Positions 1-5,167 of a stretch of 11,744 bases of DNA are shown here, piece by piece (the stretch's first letter is position 1; each line of letters starts with the position of its first letter). A program made the position numbers and the translations under genes. Under the pieces are notes generated by a model. It saw only the letters and a list, made by a program, of their open reading frames with translations. It was not told the origin of the DNA and searched no databases. Source of the DNA: Pseudomonadota bacterium (GTDB lineage: Bacteria; Pseudomonadota; Gammaproteobacteria; Burkholderiales; SG8-39); NCBI GenBank assembly GCA_021847125.1, contig JAJZUK010000008.1, positions 1 to 11,744 on the forward strand, in the 5' to 3' direction.

Positions 1-490
1 GCGCCAAAACGCACCCCAGCAGCGATCCGAGCGCCATGTCCAACAGCTCGCCGCCCCGTCTCTCGGCGGCAATCCCATAAAGGAACAGCACGGTTTCCGC
101 GCCTTCGCGTCCAACGGCAAGAGCGGCAAGTAGCGCGCAGGACCAGCCGCCGGCCCGTTCGGCCGCACGCGTCATGCCGACTTCGAGGTCGCGTCGGATG
201 TGACGTCCATGGACGTTCATCCAGGCCACCATTTGGGCGATGAGCGCCGCTGCCGCAAACAGCACGCCGATTTGGAATGCGTCCAGCGCCTGGCCCGCGA
301 GCTGGCTTTGCAAGCCCAGCATCAACGCGCCCAGGCCGGCCGCGAGCAAGACTCCGGCGCCGGTACCGAACAGGAGATGACGCAGCCCTACGCCCGACGC
401 GGGACTACGGCGTATCCACGCGTACAAGATGCCGACCACCAGAATCGCCTCGACGCTCTCGCGCCACACGACGAACAAGGCATTTCCCAT
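1..490 (-). CDS. FTR1-family iron permease (FtrC/EfeU type), 3' end outside window
   Basis: Inner-membrane high-affinity iron permease that moves iron from periplasm to cytoplasm. The ATG is at 490-488, with a strong AAGGAG ribosome binding site in the 10-bp gap after the cupredoxin gene. The 163 visible residues are mostly hydrophobic helices. They carry the two family signatures with paired Glu: an R-E-S-V-E variant at residues 10-14 (usual form REGLE) and REGAE at 128-132, each inside a membrane helix. These acidic motifs are the known iron-binding and translocation residues of FTR1 proteins. The reading frame is open to the window edge, so the C-terminal part is not seen. Position after P19-, porin- and cupredoxin-type genes points to the FtrABCD style of ferrous uptake. 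A polyferredoxin (FtrD type) could follow outside the window. Confidence 0.92.
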   Translation of the reverse strand, partial: MGNALFVVWRESVEAILVVGILYAWIRRSPASGVGLRHLLFGTGAGVLLAAGLGALMLGLQSQLAGQALDAFQIGVLFAAAALIAQMVAWMNVHGRHIRRDLEVGMTRAAERAGGWSCALLAALAVGREGAETVLFLYGIAAERRGGELLDMALGSLLGCVLA

Positions 491-500
491 GAGCAACTCC

Positions 501-845
501 TTACTTCACCACGATGCGCCCGTGCGCGGTTTGGGGATGAAATTCGCCAAAGAACGGATACGCGCCTGGCTTCATCGGCGCGAACACGAGAACGCGAGTC
601 ACCCCGGGCGCAAGCACCAGTTCCTTGTGTAGTTCCTTGCTTTCGAACTCTTCGGGGCCTGCGTTTTGATTGGTGATCTCCAGACGGAAGCGCGTGTTCG
701 CGGGAACCTCGACCAGCTCGGGAAACCATTTGCCCTCGCGCGCGAGAAGCTTGAATGTCGGGAGATCTTGGGCCCATCCTGCGCCATTTGAGAACAACGA
801 CAGGGCAACCAAGCAACGGCACGCAAACAAGCGGAACATACGCAT
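501..845 (-). CDS. Periplasmic cupredoxin-domain protein (FtrB/EfeO-cupredoxin type)
   Basis: Small exported protein of 114 residues. An N-terminal signal peptide (hydrophobic LFACRCLVALSLF, likely cut after GWAQ, about residue 26) is followed by one beta-rich cupredoxin-like domain. Visible features are the KWFPELVEVPANT strand, EEFESKELHKE, the L-APG loop and the C-terminal YPFFGEFHP-TAHGRIVV strand. There is no Cys in the mature part, so a classical type-1 copper site is not possible; His, Met and acidic residues remain as possible metal ligands. In Bordetella and Brucella, FtrB-type proteins are proposed to oxidise Fe(II) for the FTR1 permease. The next gene is FTR1, 10 bp downstream, and the porin ends 14 bp upstream, so it is almost certainly co-transcribed. 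A second ATG two codons in (839) is an alternative start. Confidence 0.85.
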   Translation of the reverse strand: MRMFRLFACRCLVALSLFSNGAGWAQDLPTFKLLAREGKWFPELVEVPANTRFRLEITNQNAGPEEFESKELHKELVLAPGVTRVLVFAPMKPGAYPFFGEFHPQTAHGRIVVK

Positions 846-859
846 GACGGGTCATCCAT

Positions 860-2407
860 TTACTGAGTGAGCTGAAGGCGGATGCCGATTAGCTTGACCG
901 GGTTCGCAGCGGGATTGCCGGCCGGGTTGCTAATCAGTTGGAAATCGGGGGAGATCTCAAAGTTCTGGTGCACGCGGTAGCGATAGTAGATTTCCGCGAC
1001 CTTTTCGGCGCCCTGCGCGGCGAATCCGAACACGGGGCTGCCGGCTGCGTCGACCACGCGTGCGGAGCCGTTGCGAAACGCCCCGCTGCTGCGATTGGCG
1101 CCAAAGGCGATGCCGACTGCGTCGGCCCCGCGCGACCAATAGCTGCCGCCGATTTCGGCACCGAACGCGAGCGTGCGATCGAACGGCAGGCCTTCGCCGC
1201 TCGCCCAGCCCAAACGGCCAAAGGCCGTAACGTAGTCACCGAAGCGCTGGTCGAAATTCAAGCCTGCGCCGCGATGCGAACGAAGCAGGGTCGTGTCCAG
1301 GTCGCCCGGGTCGCGCAGGAAGGTGGGCGCTTGGCCGTTTCGCCAGAGAAAGGCGCGGTAGTTGCCGGTGAGTCCACCGAAGCGCTGGGTGGATTCGGCC
1401 TGGGCAATCCAGAAAGGCGACCTGAAACCTTCGGAAAAATCGGCGCTACGCCCGGCGCCGAACACGCCCAAGGACAGGCCCCAAGGCTCGCTCTTCGTGC
1501 GCTCGCTGCGGTAGGCCACGCGCACGCCGGGAGAGAAGCCGAAGCCGTCGGCGCCGACGTTTGCCGCAATCGGATTGTCGAGCAGCGCGTTGTGGACGAA
1601 CGGGCTGGCGAGAAACTGGCGCGTTTCGTCGTTGGCAGCCGCGTTCTGGTCGAAGAACGCGAACGGGTCCATCTTGCCGAAGTTGACCGTCAGTTTTTCG
1701 CGCGAATGCGGCTTGAACCCGCCTAAAGGCAATGGAACCTCGGCCCGATAATAGGCTTCCGCCAGCAGTACCGCGCTGTTCTCCGGCGGAATCGCCGTAC
1801 CGAGCTGAAACGACGAGGCGTTCGGACCGACGAAGGAAGTCAGGTGCTGGGAGATTCCGCGGCCCTGCCCGACGCGAAAATGCGCGAAGAGCTTGCTCTC
1901 GATATCGCCCGTCTTCACCGTCGGTGTCGTCACCGTAATGTCGGTGCGGTAGTTCAGCGTGGTTCCGTTGGCATTGACGCCGCTCGCGCGCTGGCCTACG
2001 GAGGTGAAACTCGCGCCGGCGGAAAAGCCTTCGATCGAATCGATCACCGTGGCCTGCTTCTTGATATCGAGCGTGTTGTACTCGACTGCCTTGAGCCGCG
2101 ACGCCAGCTCCGGCTCGCGCTCGGAAATGCCCTCGGTATCGAGAGCGTCTTCCAGGCGCTTGTTGGAGCCTTCCAGGGCCTGCACTCGACCTTCAAGCCC
2201 GCCGTTCTTCGACGCCGGCCGTTCGACATAGGCTTTGAGTTTCGCCTCCAGCTCGGTGTTGCGCTTTTCCACGTTGTCCAAACGATCGGCAAGGCGTTGC
2301 AGTTGCTGCTTTAGCAGCGCCTCGTCCTGTGTTGCCGCCCGAGCCAGGGGACAGGCGAAGCCGATCGCCAGGGTTGCCGTGGATACAAAGAGGCAGTCGA
2401 GGCGCAT
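860..2407 (-). CDS. OprB-like outer-membrane porin with N-terminal coiled coil
   Basis: Protein of 515 residues. The start at 2407 was chosen because it gives a clean signal peptide (cut near LARA-A, residue 25), has a GGGGG-rich ribosome binding site, and overlaps the P19 stop by one base (TGATG), which suggests translational coupling. The frame stays open further upstream, but that stretch is Arg/Gln-rich and antisense-like in character. After the signal comes a Lys/Glu/Leu-rich region (about 28-60 and 70-110) with coiled-coil heptads. From about 125 on, alternating aromatic and polar strands and Gly-rich turns give a beta-barrel pattern that resembles carbohydrate-selective porin OprB. Cyanobacterial iron-uptake porins have a similar coiled-coil plus OprB layout but add an SLH domain, absent here. 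The last residue is Gln, not the usual aromatic. Placement inside an iron operon suggests iron entry across the outer membrane, by inference. Confidence 0.8.
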   Translation of the reverse strand: MRLDCLFVSTATLAIGFACPLARAATQDEALLKQQLQRLADRLDNVEKRNTELEAKLKAYVERPASKNGGLEGRVQALEGSNKRLEDALDTEGISEREPELASRLKAVEYNTLDIKKQATVIDSIEGFSAGASFTSVGQRASGVNANGTTLNYRTDITVTTPTVKTGDIESKLFAHFRVGQGRGISQHLTSFVGPNASSFQLGTAIPPENSAVLLAEAYYRAEVPLPLGGFKPHSREKLTVNFGKMDPFAFFDQNAAANDETRQFLASPFVHNALLDNPIAANVGADGFGFSPGVRVAYRSERTKSEPWGLSLGVFGAGRSADFSEGFRSPFWIAQAESTQRFGGLTGNYRAFLWRNGQAPTFLRDPGDLDTTLLRSHRGAGLNFDQRFGDYVTAFGRLGWASGEGLPFDRTLAFGAEIGGSYWSRGADAVGIAFGANRSSGAFRNGSARVVDAAGSPVFGFAAQGAEKVAEIYYRYRVHQNFEISPDFQLISNPAGNPAANPVKLIGIRLQLTQ

Positions 2408-2967
2408 CAATAGCCCCCTTTCTTCCCGATGCCGACAAAGGTGAACTCGTACTCGACCTCGAACGGCTTGAACCACGGCCTCACGCCGGTGAGGCGGTCG
2501 GTGTGCCGGCCGAAATGGTTGTGCGCGTTGTGCGGATCTGCTGCAGGCGGGGCGATCCGGTATTTGACCTTGTATTTGCCCGGCCCTTTGAGCTTGATGT
2601 TGTCGCCGTAGTGTGCGCCGTCGTTGGCGACCATGGGCATCATCTCCCCGCTCACGGTTTCGGCTGTCCCCTCTTTCTTCAGCTCGAACTGCACTTTCAG
2701 ATAGGGTATCCACGCGCCTTCAGCGAATCCGTTTGGATTGTTTGCCAGGGCTTTTACATCTGCTTCAAGGTGAATGTCGGACTCGGCGGCGGACTTCATG
2801 ATTCCCTCCGGTTCCATGGTGATGGGCTGGAGATAGACAGCGGTGATCTCCATGCCGTGACGCTGCTGCGGGGCACCGATCGGGTACTCGACAGCGAACG
2901 CGGAAGATGTGGCAAAAAAAGCAGCTACGAAAGCAGTGGTCAAACCGAAGCTGGGTGCAAATCGCAT
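2407..2967 (-). CDS. Periplasmic iron-binding protein, P19/Tp34 family (FtrA-like)
   Basis: Exported protein of 186 residues with a clear signal peptide (cut after SSAFA, about residue 25). The mature part begins EYPIG and shows the P19/Tp34 layout: HGMEITAVYLQPI, SDIHLEADVKA, WIPYLKVQFEL, GEMMPM, DGAHYGDNIKL and FGRHTDRLTGV. Known family members (Campylobacter P19, UPEC FetP, Bordetella FtrA) bind copper and iron through Met and His residues of these segments, as a homodimer. Here the Met of GEMMPM and the His of DIHLE, GAHYG and FGRHTD are the candidate ligands. Role: periplasmic capture of Fe(II) and hand-over to the FTR1 permease encoded three genes downstream. The ribosome binding site GGAG lies within the last codons of the preceding small gene, 3 bp upstream, and the stop overlaps the porin start. 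Confidence 0.9.
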   Translation of the reverse strand: MRFAPSFGLTTAFVAAFFATSSAFAVEYPIGAPQQRHGMEITAVYLQPITMEPEGIMKSAAESDIHLEADVKALANNPNGFAEGAWIPYLKVQFELKKEGTAETVSGEMMPMVANDGAHYGDNIKLKGPGKYKVKYRIAPPAADPHNAHNHFGRHTDRLTGVRPWFKPFEVEYEFTFVGIGKKGGY

Positions 2968-2970
2968 GGC

Positions 2971-3321
2971 CTACTCCATTAAGTTAAAAATTCGAATCGG
3001 GAAGAAGCCCGGTGCGCAAGGGGGCAACGGGAAGACGTCAAACATGGAGGGGCTGAACGCGTAATGGATCGTGTCGTCCAGCGACAGCGCGCGTTGCACG
3101 CGCCGGATTTTATTCAGCATTGCCAACGCCGACGCCGCCGGCTTGCACGCGGGCTTAGCCGCTTTTGGTCCGGTGGACGCGACAAGCGGGGTATAGTCTT
3201 GTGCTCCTGCGTGCGAAGCGCCGACGCCGACTTCGAGCAAGCGCGTTTCAGTCTGAGCGAGCACGCAGGGTACGACAAAAAACGTGGCGGCGGATGCTGC
3301 GGAGAATTTCGAAACTAACAT
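2971..3321 (-). CDS. Small exported protein of unknown function, first of the five tightly packed iron-uptake genes
   Basis: I do not recognise a family. The 116 residues begin with a Lys-containing n-region, a hydrophobic core and a likely signal-peptidase site after VLA (residue 22). The mature part of about 94 residues has two Cys (59 and 102) that could form a disulfide, His37 and His87, an Ala/Pro/Lys-rich middle, a helix-like segment LNKIRRVQRALSLDD (about 69-83) and a Pro/Phe-rich end. Support for a real gene: a strong AAAGGAGAG ribosome binding site, a signal peptide, no frame break, and a stop only 3 bp before the P19 start, with its TAG embedded in the P19 ribosome binding site. Context suggests a periplasmic accessory of ferrous-iron uptake. 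That role is inference only. Confidence 0.62.
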   Translation of the reverse strand: MLVSKFSAASAATFFVVPCVLAQTETRLLEVGVGASHAGAQDYTPLVASTGPKAAKPACKPAASALAMLNKIRRVQRALSLDDTIHYAFSPSMFDVFPLPPCAPGFFPIRIFNLME

Positions 3322-3322
3322 C

Positions 3323-3377
3323 AGCCAGCTCTCCTTTCTTGGAAAGCGCTGACTGGCTGGCAGAATGCTAGCTGGCT
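3323..3377 (-). promoter_or_regulatory. Structured leader around the ribosome binding site of the exported-protein gene
   Basis: In the mRNA sense, AGCCAGCT (3377-3370) is complementary to AGCTGGCT (3330-3323), which lies directly before the GATG start. Inside this arm pair, a CTTTC-CAA-GAAAG hairpin (3346-3334) contains part of the AAAGGAG ribosome binding site. Folding would place the ribosome binding site in structure. It matches no riboswitch class I know. Whether it controls translation is a guess. Confidence 0.35.
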
Positions 3378-3398
3378 TGCGCGCGCGCGATTTGGTTT

Positions 3399-3416
3399 GG
3401 GGGCTCCTGCGCCCCC
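3399..3416 (-). terminator. GC hairpin after hemP copy 1
   Basis: A perfect 6-bp GGGGGC/GCCCCC stem with a 6-base loop begins 7 bases after the hemP stop. No T-run follows on the minus strand. A factor-independent terminator is therefore unlikely; an attenuator or mRNA-stabilising hairpin between hemP and the iron-uptake genes is possible. Confidence 0.3.
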
Positions 3417-3423
3417 CGGGCGG

Positions 3424-3624
3424 TCATGCGGTCAATATCGATTTGCCGTATTGCGTCAGGCATAACCGGTATTCACGGCCGCCATGTTTTAAAAAAATCA
3501 GCTCTCCGTAACCGCCGAGGAGAGACTGGCTTGAGATCTTCTGTTTCCTCATGGCCCCTATGGACGGCGCCACGCTTGCGTCATAGCGTGACTGCCTGTG
3601 TTTGGTGTTCCGTTGCGAGTCCAT
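3424..3624 (-). CDS. hemP: HemP/HmuP-family small protein (copy 1, divergent)
   Basis: Protein of 66 residues from the ATG at 3624. The C-terminal 38 or so residues match the HemP family pattern (usual form: LL-G--E--I-H-G--YRLRLT--GKLILTK): ISSQSLLGG, GELIF, HGGREYRL, then CLTQYGKSILTA. It differs at conserved places: Cys replaces Arg in RLRLT, Ser replaces Leu in KLILT, and the last residue is Ala. HemP/HmuP proteins are small activators of Fur-controlled heme-uptake genes in Bradyrhizobium and Burkholderia. Here no heme receptor is adjacent; instead the P19/FTR1 iron operon follows 102 bp downstream on the same strand. The start was chosen for its register with the promoter. An internal ATG at 3552 with AGGGG before it is an alternative giving 42 residues. 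In-frame GTG at 3660 lies within the promoter and is less likely. Confidence 0.8.
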   Translation of the reverse strand: MDSQRNTKHRQSRYDASVAPSIGAMRKQKISSQSLLGGYGELIFLKHGGREYRLCLTQYGKSILTA

Positions 3625-3630
3625 GAGTAA

Positions 3631-3659
3631 AAGATAACCATTCGCATTGATCCGGTCCA
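3631..3659 (-). promoter_or_regulatory. Sigma70-type promoter with overlapping Fur-box-like site, hemP copy 1
   Basis: The -35 TGGACC (3659-3654), 17-bp spacer and -10 TATCTT (3636-3631) place +1 on the A of the ATG at 3624. A 7-1-7 Fur-like sequence, AGATAAC-C-ATTCGCA on the plus strand (3632-3646), overlaps the -10 in the same register as at hemP copy 2. The right half-site is imperfect. Predicted control is repression by Fe-Fur. Confidence 0.55.
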
Positions 3660-3739
3660 CCGCAAATCGAGAACAGATTGATATAGATCAAACAAGCAGT
3701 AACAATGTGGGATCGTCGCCGCACGACGGTGCACCTGCG

Positions 3740-4210
3740 TCATCTGCAAAGTTCCAGTCTTGCGCGCGGAATTCCTCGAACATGATAGGAGAGCTTCACG
3801 CTCATCTTATCCCCCTCGTCCCGGCGCATAAGTTTCTTGGCGATCATGTCGCGGGCATATTCCTCTAGGCGCGCGTTTTTGTCTTTCGACAAGTCGAACA
3901 AGTCGTAGTAGGCGTTCAATGCTTCAAGCTCGCCATCGCGGGGTTCGAGCAGGATGTCGCCGATGTCATGCTTAACGGACTCGATCAACGGGTCGATAGA
4001 AAGCGACGGGTGGCCGCCCAGCCATGTCACTGGTTCGTCTGCTTGACGCGTATGAACCCGCCTTACTTCGGCTTGCTGCTTCAGCCAGGCGACGATGGGC
4101 AGCCGATGGAAGCTGTGTACCATCAGCGCATAATGCGTGTGGTGCGCCGCACCAGCAAGTTCCAGTTCCATGATGCGGTTTAACGCATTGAACACGGCTT
4201 CTTTGTCCAT
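3740..4210 (-). CDS. Bacterioferritin-like protein (ferritin-like fold), divergent
   Basis: Protein of 156 residues. The ATG at 4210 follows a good GGGAGAG ribosome binding site. The sequence has the four-helix ferritin-like pattern: LNRIMELELAG-AHHTHYALM (helix 1, Glu17), PIVAWLKQQAEVRRVHTRQADE (Glu48, His53), LGGHPSL loop, ELEALNAYYDLFDL (Glu94-96) and RLEEYARDMIAKK (last helix). LELAG and LGGHPSL are typical of betaproteobacterial bacterioferritin-like proteins as I remember them. The expected E-x-x-H pair near the end is not seen; the segment reads KKLMRRDEGDKM, so ferroxidase activity is doubtful. The C-terminal 20 residues (Ser/Val/Arg-rich) also look unusual. Likely role is iron storage or buffering in the cytoplasm, consistent with iron neighbours on both sides. 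A DNA-protecting or structural ferritin-like role is an alternative. Confidence 0.65.
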   Translation of the reverse strand: MDKEAVFNALNRIMELELAGAAHHTHYALMVHSFHRLPIVAWLKQQAEVRRVHTRQADEPVTWLGGHPSLSIDPLIESVKHDIGDILLEPRDGELEALNAYYDLFDLSKDKNARLEEYARDMIAKKLMRRDEGDKMSVKLSYHVRGIPRARLELCR

Positions 4211-4755
4211 AAGACTCTCCCATTGGTTTTCCTGCAGGTTTTACGGTCGAACCGCTCTTCATGCGGCAGGCGGTGGCGGCATTGGTGCCTCGCCTCCCGT
4301 TGATTGCGCCGCTAGCCTTGCAACGTTCGAGCTTCTACTTCCTGTTGGAAACATATGCCGCCACCGAGCGGATCTTCCGCGCGAAAGCGGTCCTCTGCGT
4401 CTTGATGCACGAGTGCAGAGTTCGGTGTTCCGCACAGTAGGGCGAAGGCCTAGGATGTGAACTGGACCGTGGCCGCACCGAAATGCACGCGCAAAATGCA
4501 GCAGCCGTCGTTGCTGCTCCGCGGTGCATACTTCGCTCGCCGCAAGGATTCCCCGGCGAAGGAAATCATGTGAGATCATTTTCCGCTACTCCGTCTTAAC
4601 TGGAAATTGTTCTGCGGGACGGACTTGTTCCGAATTCGGGGTGCGCATCTGACGATTCCTATAATTGGGACACGAAGCTCACGTCGGCGCCGCCGCACCA
4701 CGACGAACAGGGAACAGGTGATGCTCCAAATGCCATTCCAGCTCCTCACAGGTTC

Positions 4756-4789
4756 TGGCTGGCTGGCGCCCGTAGGCGTGGCTGGCTGG
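4756..4789. repeat. Short direct repeat TGGCTGGCTGG around a small hairpin
   Basis: TGGCTGGCTGG occurs at 4756-4766 and 4779-4789. Between the two copies is a CGCC-CGTA-GGCG mini-hairpin (4767-4778). Function is unknown, and it may be simple-sequence noise. Confidence 0.5.
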
Positions 4790-4790
4790 G

Positions 4791-4818
4791 AAAACTCGGG
4801 CGGCTCTGCGCTTGCCGC
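4791..4818 (-). terminator. Weak terminator-like hairpin after hemP copy 2
   Basis: In the minus-strand sense, GCGGC (4818-4814) pairs with GCCGC (4804-4800) across a 9-base loop and is followed shortly by TTTT (4794-4791). The stem is only 5 bp, so this is a weak candidate. It begins 4 bases after the hemP stop. Confidence 0.3.
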
Positions 4819-4821
4819 GTC

Positions 4822-5013
4822 CTATGCCGTCAAAATCAGCTTGCAGTTCTGCGTCAGCCGCAAGCGGTACTCGCGGCCCGCGTGCTCGATGATGAGCTCG
4901 CCGCGTTCGCCCAGCAACTGGTGACTGCTGACGCGCCCCGGACTCATGCGCGTCGTCTGCGGCGGGGTGCCGGTCTGTCGCTCCGGGCTTGGCGGTCTGT
5001 GTTCATCAACCAT
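4822..5013 (-). CDS. hemP: HemP/HmuP-family small protein (copy 2)
   Basis: Protein of 63 residues from the ATG at 5013. The N-terminal part of about 28 residues is Pro/Arg/Thr-rich and low in structure. The C-terminal HemP domain is well conserved: VSSHQLLG, ERGELIIEHAGREYRLRLT, then QNCKLILTA (usual end GKLILTK; Cys replaces Gly and Ala replaces Lys). HemP/HmuP acts in known cases as a small regulator needed for expression of heme-uptake genes under iron starvation. The start was chosen because the predicted transcription start of a very good promoter coincides with this ATG; the frame also stays open upstream through the promoter to an ATG at 5091, which would put the promoter inside the gene. 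The internal Met at residue 23 lacks a ribosome binding site. birA is divergent, 154 bp away. Confidence 0.85.
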   Translation of the reverse strand: MVDEHRPPSPERQTGTPPQTTRMSPGRVSSHQLLGERGELIIEHAGREYRLRLTQNCKLILTA

Positions 5014-5019
5014 GCACAA

Positions 5020-5048
5020 ATGATAACGGTTCTCAACAACTATGTCAA
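5020..5048 (-). promoter_or_regulatory. Strong sigma70 promoter with Fur box, hemP copy 2
   Basis: Consensus -35 TTGACA (5048-5043), an exact 17-bp spacer and -10 TATCAT (5025-5020). Six bases separate the -10 from the ATG, so +1 falls on its A. A Fur box TGATAAC-G-GTTCTCA (plus strand 5021-5035) is a 7-1-7 palindrome with one mismatch between its halves, overlapping the -10. Fe-Fur binding there would block RNA polymerase. Confidence 0.8.
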
Positions 5049-5130
5049 TCCCATTTTTGAAGTAATGTTTATTTCCGGCCCGGCGCTCCATATTCAGGCA
5101 GGACGAGCACAGGACGAAGGCGTGAAACGC

Positions 5131-5148
5131 GCGTGATAATATCCACGC
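5131..5148 (+). promoter_or_regulatory. Inverted repeat upstream of birA, possible operator or promoter
   Basis: GCGTG (5131-5135) and CACGC (5144-5148) flank an AT-rich centre ATAATATC that could serve as a -10 region, 20 bp before the birA start. No good -35 is seen. It does not resemble the E. coli BirA operator. Confidence 0.25.
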
Positions 5149-5167
5149 TTTGCATTGCGATGCGGCC

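Larger units (their letters stand above)
4211..4821. other. 611-bp intergenic stretch without a convincing gene
   Basis: The stretch lies between hemP copy 2 and the ferritin-like gene. Short open frames here have poor composition and no recognisable domains. Visible items are a nested stem at 4475-4527 (GCACCG/CGGTGC outside, GCAGCA/TGCTGC inside), a lone TATAAT on the plus strand at 4660-4665 without a good -35, ATCAT repeated 10 bp apart near 4563-4577, and the 11-bp direct repeat at 4756-4789. The promoter of the ferritin-like gene should be here but I could not place it. Confidence 0.5.

Noticed and set aside
938..1726. Plus-strand open frame of 262 codons opposite the porin
   Set aside because: No domain or ribosome binding site support, and the minus strand encodes a convincing exported barrel protein.
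2408..2713. N-terminal extension of the porin frame
   Set aside because: It overlaps P19 out of frame, is Arg/Gln-rich, and would bury the signal peptide that starts at 2407.
3688..3783. 31-codon frame starting MFEEFRAQDW overlapping the end of the ferritin-like gene
   Set aside because: It looks somewhat protein-like and could mark a frameshifted C-terminus, but it has no ribosome binding site and I could not show that family members end this way.
4259..4579. Minus-strand open frame of 106 codons in the gap upstream of the ferritin-like gene
   Set aside because: Arg-rich, with no motif and a Pro-run end; ribosome binding site spacing is poor. Not supported as a gene.
4607..4924. Plus-strand open frame of 105 codons
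   Set aside because: It runs into the antisense of hemP copy 2, has no recognisable domain and is of low-quality composition.
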